Source: Pseudonocardia sp. ICBG1293
GTDB lineage: Bacteria > Actinomycetota > Actinomycetes > Mycobacteriales > Pseudonocardiaceae
Length of the DNA stretch: 64,000 nt
Assembly (NCBI RefSeq): GCF_020131355.1
Contig: NZ_JAHLEL010000053.1
Span: forward strand, 186,001-250,000
Direction: 5' to 3'
The first letter of the stretch is position 1, and every line of letters begins with the position of its first letter. Shown one piece after another: positions 48,087 through 55,188 of this stretch. Made by a program: the position numbers and the translations under genes. A model generated the notes under the pieces. That model made no database searches and had not been told where the DNA came from. It worked only from the letters and a program-made list of their open reading frames with translations.

Positions 48087-49007
48087 TTGTCGCGCCACCG
48101 CTCCCCCAGCGGCGCCACGCGACCGGAGGCCCGGCCCGGCACGCTCCCCCCTGTGTCGCCGGCCGGTCACCGGCTCCCGGCGCTCCCGGCTCCCCCGCCG
48201 GCGGTCTCGCGTACCCGCATGACCGTCGCCGCGGCGGCCGGCGGTGCCCTCGTCGCGGCAGGCCAGACGGTCGCCGGAGCCCTCGGGGTGCCCGGCTGGG
48301 GCGGTGAGGCCTCGGTCGAGGAGTCCTACGCCCGGCTCGCCGCGTCGGCGATGCTGCCGGTGTCCGGCGACACCCGTCCGGCCGACACGACCGCCCCGAT
48401 GGACACCTCCGCGATCGGTGGTGAGCAGCTCAGCGCGCAGGCCGCATCCCTGCCCGACCTGGACTCCACCTCGAAGGTCGACGTCGCCAACCTGACGAAG
48501 GCAGCCCGGATGGGCCGCGAGGCCGCCAAGCTGGAGCGGGCCGTGACGACCGCGATGTCGCACGGCGCCCCGAAGGCGGTCATGTACAACGGGGAGGCCC
48601 TGGTCATGCCGACGGCCGGACGGTTCACCTCCGGCTTCGGCGCCCGCTGGGGCGTGCAGCACAAGGGCATCGACCTCGCCGCCCCGATCGGGACCCCGAT
48701 CTTCGCCCTGACCGACGGCGTCGTGGAGAAGTCCGGCCCCGCCAGCGGCTTCGGGATGTGGGTGGTGCTCAAGCACCCCGACGGCACGAGCACCGTCTAC
48801 GGCCACATCAACCGGTCGTTCGTCCAGGAGGGCCAGCAGGTCAGGGCAGGCGACGAGATCGCCGAGGTCGGCAACCGCGGCCAGTCCACCGGTCCGCACC
48901 TGCACCTGGAGGTGTGGGAGTCCGACGGCACGAAGGTCGACCCGCTGCCGTGGCTGGCCGCACGCGGTCTCGACGTGACCGCCGCGACGGGCTCGCTCGA
49001 CGCCTGA
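48087..49007 (+). CDS. M23-family peptidoglycan metallopeptidase (LytM domain)
   Basis: A 306-residue extracytoplasmic zinc endopeptidase. The N-terminus is basic and Pro-rich, followed by a weak membrane or signal segment (MTVAAAAGGALVAAGQTVAGAL, about residues 46-67), a linker and a C-terminal LytM domain with GRFTSGFGARWGVQHKGIDLAAPIGTPI (zinc ligands in HxxxD) and GPHLHLEVW (HxH). The genomic position matches Rv0950c in M. tuberculosis. TTG 48087 is favoured because AGAAGGG lies five bases upstream; ATG 47985 would add a disordered stretch without a ribosome binding site. A leader of possibly 100-200 bases precedes the gene; I see no named riboswitch in it. Confidence 0.85.
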   Translation: MSRHRSPSGATRPEARPGTLPPVSPAGHRLPALPAPPPAVSRTRMTVAAAAGGALVAAGQTVAGALGVPGWGGEASVEESYARLAASAMLPVSGDTRPADTTAPMDTSAIGGEQLSAQAASLPDLDSTSKVDVANLTKAARMGREAAKLERAVTTAMSHGAPKAVMYNGEALVMPTAGRFTSGFGARWGVQHKGIDLAAPIGTPIFALTDGVVEKSGPASGFGMWVVLKHPDGTSTVYGHINRSFVQEGQQVRAGDEIAEVGNRGQSTGPHLHLEVWESDGTKVDPLPWLAARGLDVTAATGSLDA

Positions 49008-49055
49008 CCGCGGGCACCACTGCCCCGCTCCGCCCGGAAGGTCCAGAATGGCCGG

Positions 49056-49682
49056 GTGGCGGACGATGCGGCATACCGGGTGGGGGACGGCGAGCGCCGG
49101 GCGGTCGACGCCCGGCTGCAGCGCGCGCACGGCGAGGGGCGGCTGTCCCTGCCCGAGTACGAGGAGCGCTCCGCGAAGGCCTGGTCCGCCCGTACCCGCG
49201 CCGACCTGGAGCCGCTGACCCGTGACCTGCCGGCCGACACCGCCGGGGCACCCACCACCGCCGTCGAGCGGACACCGTCCGCGGACGCCCCGGCCCCGGC
49301 CGGCGAGTTCGCCGCGGCCGCCGGGCGCCGGGCCGGCGGGATCCTCGCGACGGCCGCGCTCGTCGTCGCCGCCGTCTGGGGCGGGTCCCAGGTGCTGCCG
49401 GTGACCGACGGCGTCACGGTCTTCGGGTCCCGCACGATCGGGGTCCAGGCCGACACCCCGCGGGTGGGCGGGGTGCTGCTGTTCGGCTCGGTCGAGGTGG
49501 TGGTGCCCGACGGCGTCCGGGCGGACGTCTCCGGGTTCACGGTGTTCGGCTCGACGGAGTGTCCGACGGCGTGCGCCACGCCCGGGGACCGGACGGTCGA
49601 CGTGCACGTCGCCGGGGCGTTCGGGTCGGTGAAGGTCCTGACCCCGGCTGAGGCCGCGACGCAGGACCGCGACGACGACTGA
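49056..49682 (+). CDS. DUF1707 protein with LiaF-like C-terminal domain
   Basis: A 208-residue membrane protein. The first 50 residues are a DUF1707 domain (VGDGERRAVDARLQRAHGEGRLSLPEYEERSAKAWSART...DLEPLTRDLP). A membrane helix follows at about 92-112 and then a repeated beta pattern (VTVFGSRTI, VLLFGSVEVVVPDGV, FTVFGSTEC) typical of LiaF/DUF2154-like 'cell wall-active antibiotics response' domains, plus a short CPTAC element. GTG 49056 is about 50 bases after the M23 gene, same strand. Function unknown; envelope-related by architecture. Confidence 0.83.
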   Translation: MADDAAYRVGDGERRAVDARLQRAHGEGRLSLPEYEERSAKAWSARTRADLEPLTRDLPADTAGAPTTAVERTPSADAPAPAGEFAAAAGRRAGGILATAALVVAAVWGGSQVLPVTDGVTVFGSRTIGVQADTPRVGGVLLFGSVEVVVPDGVRADVSGFTVFGSTECPTACATPGDRTVDVHVAGAFGSVKVLTPAEAATQDRDDD

Positions 49683-49685
49683 GGT

Positions 49686-52121
49686 CTACAGCTTCTGCAT
49701 CGGGACGCCGCCGATCAGCATCAGCCGGACCGTCCCGCCCGAGCCGAAGTCGATCGTGACCGTCGCACGCGGACCGACGCCGTCGGCGGCGACGACCGTG
49801 CCCAGGCCGTACTTGTCGTGGTTGACCCGGTCCCCGACGTCGAGGTGCAGCGACTGGTTGTTCAGCGACCGCTCCGGGACCTTCCAGGACCCGCGGTCGG
49901 TGGCCTGCGGACGCTTCCCGAACCCGAAGCGCCCCACCGGCGCCGACGGTCGCTGCGCGGCCAGCTGCTCCTCGGTGCGCCGCCAGTCCACCAGCGACGG
50001 GGGCACCTCGTCGAGGAACCGCGACGCCGGGTTGGTGCTGGGCTGCCCGAACGCGGACCGCACGATCGCCCGGGACAGGTAGAGCCGCTTCTCGGCGCGG
50101 GTGATGCCGACGTAGGCCAGCCGGCGCTCCTCGGCGAGCTCCTTGGGGTCACCCAGGGTGCGCAGGTGCGGGAAGATCCCGTCCTCCCAGCCGGTCAGGA
50201 AGACCACCGGGAACTCCAGCCCCTTCGCGGTGTGCAGGGTCATCATCGTGACCACACCCGAGTCGTCGTCGGGGATGGAGTCCGCGTCCGCGACCAGCGC
50301 GACCCGCTCCAGGAAGGCGGCCAGCGAGCCGGGCTCCGGGACGCCGTCGGGGGTGTCGTCATAGGTGTCGGCCTCTCCCTCGGGGGCCGCGCCGTCGGGT
50401 GCCGCGCCGGATCCGATCGCGCACCCTCCGTCCGTGGCGAGGTCGGCGACCGCGGCGTCGCCCGCGAACTCCCGCGCCACCGTGACGAGCTCGGCGAGGT
50501 TGTCCATCCGGGTGCCGTCCTGCGGGTCCTCCGAGGCCTGGAGCTCCTCGAGGTAGCCGGTGCGCGCGTAGACGGCCTCGAGCACCTCGGCGGTGTCGTC
50601 GCCGCGCTCGACGAGCTCGCGCAGCTCGTCGAGCATCCGGACGAACCCGGCGATGTTCTTCTGCGAGCGGGTCGCCAGCGCCGGCAGCCGCTGCGGCTCC
50701 TCGGCGGCGGCGCGGAGTGCTCGGGCGAACGAGGTGCGCTCGCGCTCGGCGTACTCGGCGACGACCGCCTCGGCCCGGTCCCCGATGCCGCGCTTGGGCA
50801 CGTTGAGGATCCGGCGCAGGCTGACCGTGTCCTCCGGATTGGACAGCACGCGCAGGTAGGCCAGCGCGTCCCGGATCTCGCGACGCTCGTAGAACCGGAC
50901 CCCGCCGACGACCTTGTAGGGCAGGCCGACGCGCAGGAACACGTCCTCGAAGACACGGGACTGGTTGTTGGTCCGGTAGAACACCGCGATGTCGGAGTTG
51001 CGGTACTCCCCGGTGTCGACGAGCCGGTCGATCTCGCGGGCGACGAACGACGCCTCGTCGTGCTCGTTGTCCGCGACGTAGCCGACGACGCGCTCACCGT
51101 CGCCGGAGTCGGACCAGAGGCGCTTGTCGCGCCGCTCGGGGTTGCGGGCGATCACCGCGTTCGCCGCGGACAGGATGGTCTGGGTCGAGCGGTAGTTCTG
51201 CTCCAGCAGGATCGTCCGCGCGTCCGGGAAGTCCTGCTCGAACTCGATGATGTTGCGGATGTTCGCGCGGCGGAAGGCGTAGATCGACTGGTCCGAGTCC
51301 CCGACGACGCACAGCTCGCCGGGGCGGCCGTTCGCCGTGGCCGGGGCGACGAGCTGGCGGACCAGCTCGTACTGCGCGTGGTTGGTGTCCTGGTACTCGT
51401 CGACCATCACGTGCCGGAAGCGGCGCCGGTAGTACTCGGCGACGGCCGGCAGCCGGTCCAGCAGCGAGACCGTCTCCATGATCAGGTCGTCGAAGTCGAA
51501 GGCGTTGGCCTGGCGCAGCCGCGACTGGTAGACGCCGTAGACCTCGGCGATGCGCCGCTCGTGGTCGGTGGCGGCACGGTCGGCGGCCTCGTCCGGCGAG
51601 ACCAGCTCGTTCTTCAGGTTGGAGATCTGCGCGGCGAGCGCCCGCGGCGCGAACTTCTTCGGGTCCAGCTCCAGGTCGCGCCCGACGATCCCGACCAGGC
51701 GACGGGTGTCGTCGGCGTCGTACACGGAGAAGGCGCTGCGCACCCCCAGGTGCTTGGCCTCGCGCCGCAGGATCCGTACGCACATGGAGTGGAAGGTGGA
51801 CACCCACATCGGCCCGGAGCGACGCCCGACGAGGGCGTCGACGCGCTCCTTCATCTCCGCGGCGGCCTTGTTGGTGAAGGTGATCGCCATGACCTCGCCG
51901 GGGTGCACCCCGCGCTCGGCCAGCAGCCAGCCGATCCGGTGGGTCAGCACACGCGTCTTGCCCGACCCCGCGCCGGCGACGATGAGCAACGGCGAACCCG
52001 CATGGGTCACGGCCTCCCGCTGGCGGTCGTTGAGACCCTCCAGCAGTCGGCGGCCCTGGGCCGTCGTCGGCTCGGCAGCGGCGGCGGGGCCCGTCCCGGG
52101 GAGTTCGAACAGCGCACTCAT
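49686..52121 (-). CDS. uvrD1: UvrD/PcrA-type ATP-dependent DNA helicase (UvrD1)
   Basis: An 811-residue superfamily 1A helicase for nucleotide excision repair and replication-fork upkeep. Visible motifs: Q/TxGx region LNDRQREAVTH, Walker A GAGSGKT, AITFTNKAAAEMKERV (Ia), VDEYQDTNHAQY (II), VGDSDQSIYAFRRANI (III), LEQNYRS (IV), TLHTAKGLEFPVVF (V) and RRLAYVGITRAEKRLYL (VI). The C-terminal Tudor-like element (LGTVVAADGVGPRATVTIDFGSGGTVRL) is typical of PcrA/UvrD1. ATG 52121 (MSALFELPG) is used; GTG 52133 is four codons upstream. It is convergent with the DUF1707 gene (stop codons 3 bases apart) and matches Rv0949. Confidence 0.96.
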   Translation of the reverse strand: MSALFELPGTGPAAAAEPTTAQGRRLLEGLNDRQREAVTHAGSPLLIVAGAGSGKTRVLTHRIGWLLAERGVHPGEVMAITFTNKAAAEMKERVDALVGRRSGPMWVSTFHSMCVRILRREAKHLGVRSAFSVYDADDTRRLVGIVGRDLELDPKKFAPRALAAQISNLKNELVSPDEAADRAATDHERRIAEVYGVYQSRLRQANAFDFDDLIMETVSLLDRLPAVAEYYRRRFRHVMVDEYQDTNHAQYELVRQLVAPATANGRPGELCVVGDSDQSIYAFRRANIRNIIEFEQDFPDARTILLEQNYRSTQTILSAANAVIARNPERRDKRLWSDSGDGERVVGYVADNEHDEASFVAREIDRLVDTGEYRNSDIAVFYRTNNQSRVFEDVFLRVGLPYKVVGGVRFYERREIRDALAYLRVLSNPEDTVSLRRILNVPKRGIGDRAEAVVAEYAERERTSFARALRAAAEEPQRLPALATRSQKNIAGFVRMLDELRELVERGDDTAEVLEAVYARTGYLEELQASEDPQDGTRMDNLAELVTVAREFAGDAAVADLATDGGCAIGSGAAPDGAAPEGEADTYDDTPDGVPEPGSLAAFLERVALVADADSIPDDDSGVVTMMTLHTAKGLEFPVVFLTGWEDGIFPHLRTLGDPKELAEERRLAYVGITRAEKRLYLSRAIVRSAFGQPSTNPASRFLDEVPPSLVDWRRTEEQLAAQRPSAPVGRFGFGKRPQATDRGSWKVPERSLNNQSLHLDVGDRVNHDKYGLGTVVAADGVGPRATVTIDFGSGGTVRLMLIGGVPMQKL

Positions 52122-52225
52122 CGTGTCGAACACGGTACGCCGGGGGTCCGACGATCCCGCTCCGGCGTCGCCGGGCGGCCTCCCCGGTCCGGGGGAAACG
52201 CGCCGGCGCCCCGCGCACGGTGGTC

Positions 52226-52231
52226 TACACT
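52226..52231 (+). promoter_or_regulatory. Candidate -10 of the leader peptide / chorismate mutase transcript
   Basis: TACACT (TAnnnT type) ends six bases before the leader's GTG, so transcription would begin at or next to that GTG and produce a leaderless mRNA. No good -35 is visible. Confidence 0.55.
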
Positions 52232-52237
52232 CGCCGC

Positions 52238-52303
52238 GTGGCTCACGACGGTCGATTTCGCTACGGGTACCGGACCCCGGTTCCCGCTGCGCCGCCCGTC
52301 TGA
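52238..52303 (+). CDS. Putative aromatic attenuator leader peptide, 21 residues
   Basis: A GTG-started frame of 22 codons including TGA. Its centre reads Phe-Arg-Tyr-Gly-Tyr (TTT CGC TAC GGG TAC at 52256-52270), placing three of its residues as Phe or Tyr, the end products of the pathway that chorismate mutase opens. The Phe codon is TTT, scarce in the surrounding genes. There is no ribosome binding site, but a -10-like element lies at the right distance for leaderless translation. Downstream come mutually exclusive pairings and then the chorismate mutase gene. The leader role is inferred from this arrangement; no homologous family was searched. Confidence 0.5.
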   Translation: MAHDGRFRYGYRTPVPAAPPV

Positions 52304-52393
52304 GCCCAGACGCCACCCGCACGCCCCGGAGTCCGACGGACCCGGGGCGTTCGTACGTCCTCGGTCCCGACGGCCCGTGACCGAGACGAGGAG
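52271..52393 (+). promoter_or_regulatory. Candidate attenuator: competing RNA stems before chorismate mutase
   Basis: A stem forms from ACGCCCCGG (52321-52329) with CCGGGGCGT (52342-52350), continued by GTCC/GGAC around GAC. Its left side (52326-52335) is also complementary, at 9 of 10 positions, to leader bases 52271-52280 directly after the Tyr codons. Nearer the gene, TCCTCG (52358-52363) can pair with CGAGGA (52387-52392) covering the ribosome binding site, and CTCGGTC (52360-52366) with GACCGAG (52379-52385). The alternatives exclude one another, as in attenuators. There is no T-run, so translational rather than intrinsic-terminator control is more likely. Confidence 0.45.
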
Positions 52394-52396
52394 ACC

Positions 52397-52711
52397 ATGA
52401 CCGTGACCGACCCCGCCGCCCCGCAGCCGAGCTCCGGCACGAGCACCGAGGTGCGCACCGGAGCCGACCCCGAGATCGAGCAGCTGCGCCAGGAGATCGA
52501 CCGGCTCGACTCCGAGATCCTCGACGCGATCCTGCGCCGCACCGAGGTCTCGAAGCGCATCGGCGCCGCGCGGATGGCCGCGGGCGGGCCGCGCATCGTC
52601 TACAGCCGCGAGATGGCGGTGCTGGACCGCTTCGCCGACCTCGGCCCCGAGGGGCGCGAGCTGGCGATGATGCTGCTGCGGCTGGGCCGCGGACGGCTCG
52701 GCGGTCGCTGA
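52397..52711 (+). CDS. Chorismate mutase (AroQ type)
   Basis: A 104-residue AroQ-fold enzyme that turns chorismate into prephenate for Phe and Tyr synthesis. It reads EIEQLRQEIDRLDSEILDAILRRTEVSKRIGAARMAAGGPRIVYSREMAVLDRF, with the helical AroQ pattern and active-site Arg and Lys residues (R in LRQEIDR, RRTEVSKRIG, R near RIVYSRE). It corresponds in size and position to the intracellular mycobacterial enzyme Rv0948c, which needs DAHP synthase as partner for full activity. ATG 52397 follows GAGGAG. The upstream leader suggests feedback by aromatic amino-acid supply. Confidence 0.93.
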   Translation: MTVTDPAAPQPSSGTSTEVRTGADPEIEQLRQEIDRLDSEILDAILRRTEVSKRIGAARMAAGGPRIVYSREMAVLDRFADLGPEGRELAMMLLRLGRGRLGGR

Positions 52712-53012
52712 CCCCCGGCGACACGCGGTCACACCCGGTGGGCGCCGCCGAGGTGACGACCGTTCGGCGATTCACGCGCAGTGCACAGGGCGGCACACCC
52801 GCAGGGGCCCGACCTGGGACTCCGACCCGGGGGTGGTCGCAGGATGGTTGCCTTGCGGGGCAACGAGCAGGGCGAGCGGTCGGATACGGCCGATGAACGG
52901 GAACCACCCGATCGGGTGATCTGCGACGAGCGGAGGGTGATCACTTGGGGATCGAGGGCACTTTCCGGTACATCTTCCCGGGTCGAAATGACTCGAAGGA
53001 GGACGTGCGGCC
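52712..53012. other. Intergenic region with palindromic elements
   Basis: No gene seen in these 301 bases. It has a hairpin GTTGCC-N6-GGCAAC (about 52848-52865), the 14-bp palindrome at 52905-52918, and GTGATCAC at 52937-52944, the last two in likely promoter position for the gene at 53013. Confidence 0.6.
52905..52918. promoter_or_regulatory. 14-bp perfect palindrome, possible operator
   Basis: CACCCGATCGGGTG is its own reverse complement, 95 bases upstream of the GTG at 53013. A second palindrome, GTGATCAC, lies 18 bases downstream of it. The regulator is unknown. Confidence 0.4.
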
Positions 53013-54419
53013 GTGACCGACACACCTGGCCGAGCCCCGCTCCCCGGCGCCCCCGGCGCCACCGGGCGCCGCGACGTGGTGAGCGTCGCCGAACTGCTGG
53101 CGCGTCACTCGCGTGCCTCCCACGCCTCCTCCGACGGGACCGGTCCGCTGACCGGGCCGGTGCTGTCCGTCGGTGACCTGCTGCGCCGCGAGGGTCGTCC
53201 CCCGGTGGCCGAGGGTGCGTCCGCCGAGGCCGCCTCGGCAGGGGACATCGCCGCCGCCGGCGCCCCGGGCGGCTGGCCGGACATCGACCTCCCGCAGCCC
53301 CGCACCGCCGAGGGCGCCGAGGGCTGGGCCGGTCGTCAGGGGTCCGGTCGTCGTCGCGCCGGTGCGGTCGCCGGCGCGCTGCTCGCCGCGGGCTCCGTGC
53401 TCGGCGCCGCCCTCTACAACGGCGTCGGCACCGAGAACTCCGACGCGCGTGCCGCCGCCGACGGCCTGTTCCCCGGCTTCGGGCTGCCCACCGCGGGCAC
53501 CCCGGACACGCTGCCCGCCCAGTACCTCCCGGCCAACGTGGCGCTCAGCTCCCCGCTGCCCGACGTCCCTGCCACCGCCCCCGGTGCCACCGACTGGATG
53601 GCCGTCGCCTTCGGTCCCCGGCAGCCGGCGCAGGCGGTCGCCGCGGGCGTCGCCCCGGGTACCGCCACCGGGCCCACGGTCCCCGCGCCGCGTACGCCCG
53701 CCACCCCGCCCTCGACCGGCGACCCGGGCACCGGTTCCCCGTCGGTCCCGGCGCCGCGCGGACCCGGCGGGACGGGGTCCCCGCTCGCCCCGATCGTCGC
53801 GCCGATCAACAACCCGGACCGGCCGCCCGCGGGCAATCTCCTCGAGCCCGTGACCGGCACCCCGCCGTCGCGCGGCGGGACCAGCACCGGCCCGATCCAG
53901 GACGTCACCGAGAACGTCCGCCCGGTCGGCGACGCCGTCGGCGGCGTCGTCGGCGGCGTCGTCGCCCCGGTCGCGCAGGTCGCGGCACCGGTCGGGCGGA
54001 CCCTCGGCGGTGCCGTGTCCCCCGTGACCGAGGCCGTCCGCCCGGTGACGGACGCGGTCAAGCCCGTCACCCGGCCCCTCACCGACACCCTCGAGCCGGT
54101 GACGACGCCGGTGCTCGGCGCGCTGTCGCCGGTCACCGAGCCCGTCCTGAAGGGCACCGAGCCGCTCACCGGCCCGGTCCTGAAGGCCGCCGAGCCGGTC
54201 ACCGGACTCCTCGACACCTCGGCGAAGAAGGCCACCGGGAACACCGGCTCCTCGTCCTCCGAGGCCACCCAGCCGCTGCAGGCCGTCACCGAGCCCGTGG
54301 GCCAGGTGGTCGGCACGGTGACCGAACCGGTCGGGGCCGCCCTGTCCGGCGTGACCGAGCCGGTCGGCGGAGTGCTCGGCGGCGTCACGAAGAGCGCGGG
54401 CGGGCTGCTGGGCGGCTGA
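53013..54419 (+). CDS. Repeat-rich single-pass membrane protein with duplicated SVxxLLxR motif
   Basis: A 468-residue protein of unknown function. The cytoplasmic N-terminus has two copies of a short motif, VVSVAELLARHSR (about 22-34) and VLSVGDLLRREGR (about 50-62), a segment seen at the start of various actinobacterial envelope proteins. A basic stretch (GSGRRRAG) precedes one membrane helix at about 113-137. The exterior part is Pro/Ala/Gly-rich, and residues 290-468 are built of imperfect repeats around V-T-E-P-V (TEAVRPVTDAVKPVTRPLTD...TEPVGAALSGVTEPVGGVLGG). GTG 53013 has GAAGGAGG about ten bases upstream. No enzyme domain is visible; an extended surface or wall-spanning role is an inference. 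Confidence 0.8.
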   Translation: MTDTPGRAPLPGAPGATGRRDVVSVAELLARHSRASHASSDGTGPLTGPVLSVGDLLRREGRPPVAEGASAEAASAGDIAAAGAPGGWPDIDLPQPRTAEGAEGWAGRQGSGRRRAGAVAGALLAAGSVLGAALYNGVGTENSDARAAADGLFPGFGLPTAGTPDTLPAQYLPANVALSSPLPDVPATAPGATDWMAVAFGPRQPAQAVAAGVAPGTATGPTVPAPRTPATPPSTGDPGTGSPSVPAPRGPGGTGSPLAPIVAPINNPDRPPAGNLLEPVTGTPPSRGGTSTGPIQDVTENVRPVGDAVGGVVGGVVAPVAQVAAPVGRTLGGAVSPVTEAVRPVTDAVKPVTRPLTDTLEPVTTPVLGALSPVTEPVLKGTEPLTGPVLKAAEPVTGLLDTSAKKATGNTGSSSSEATQPLQAVTEPVGQVVGTVTEPVGAALSGVTEPVGGVLGGVTKSAGGLLGG

Positions 54420-54483
54420 CGCCCGGCACGAGCCTCCTGCGGTACCGACGCTCCCTCCGGCCCGCTCCGGTCGCCGGGGCGAC

Positions 54484-55188
54484 CTACACGAGCCTCCTGT
54501 CGGAAGCCCAGCGGGACAGCTCGTGCCGGTTGGACGTCTGCGTCTTGCGCAGCACGCTCGACACGTGGGTCTCCACCGTCTTCACCGAGATGAACAGCTC
54601 CTTCGCGATCTCCTTGTAGGCGTAGCCGCGGGCCAGCAGCCGCAGGACGTCGCGCTCCCGCTTGGTCAGCTGGTCGATCTCGGGGTCCACCGGCGGGGCC
54701 GCCCCCGGACGGTCGGAGAACGCGTCCAGCACGAACCCGGCCAGCCGCGGCGAGAAGACCGCGTCGCCGGCCCGCACCCGTCGTACGGCGTCGGCCAGGT
54801 CCCGGCCGGAGATCGTCTTCGTGACGTAGCCGCGGGCACCGGACCGGATCACCGAGATGACGTCCTCGGCGGCGTCGGACACCGACAGCGCCAGGAACAC
54901 CGACTCGGTGCCGGCCGCCCGCGCCCGGCGCAGGATCTCCGCGCCCCCGCCACCGGGCATGTGCACGTCGAGCAGCACCACGTCCGGGGCCAGGTGCCCG
55001 ACGCCGGCGACCGCCTCGTCGACCGAGCCCGCCTCACCGACGACCTCCAGCACGGGGCTGCGTCCGTCGCCGCGGTCCAGCTCGGCGCGCACGCCGGACC
55101 GGAACAACGCGTGGTCGTCGACCAGGTAGACCCGGATGCCGGTGCCGTCCGGCCCGGCCGGGGTCCCCGGTGCGTCGGCGGTGGTCAT
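54484..55188 (-). CDS. NarL/LuxR-family response regulator
   Basis: A 234-residue response regulator: receiver domain at residues 18-140 (VYLVDDHALFRSGVRAEL, phospho-acceptor Asp in PDVVLLDVHMPG about 74, Thr/Ser switch in ALSVSD, Lys in YVTKTISG) and a C-terminal GerE-type helix-turn-helix at 170-230 (LTKRERDVLRLLARGYAYKEIAKELFISVKTVETHVSSVLRK). ATG 55188 overlaps the stop of the sensor kinase gene (ATGA), so the two are a cotranslated pair. Confidence 0.95.
   Translation of the reverse strand: MTTADAPGTPAGPDGTGIRVYLVDDHALFRSGVRAELDRGDGRSPVLEVVGEAGSVDEAVAGVGHLAPDVVLLDVHMPGGGGAEILRRARAAGTESVFLALSVSDAAEDVISVIRSGARGYVTKTISGRDLADAVRRVRAGDAVFSPRLAGFVLDAFSDRPGAAPPVDPEIDQLTKRERDVLRLLARGYAYKEIAKELFISVKTVETHVSSVLRKTQTSNRHELSRWASDRRLV

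Noticed and set aside
52105-52135. LexA box upstream of uvrD1
   Set aside because: TTCGAACA and GTCGAACAC occur nearby but do not form TCGAAC-N4-GTTCGA.
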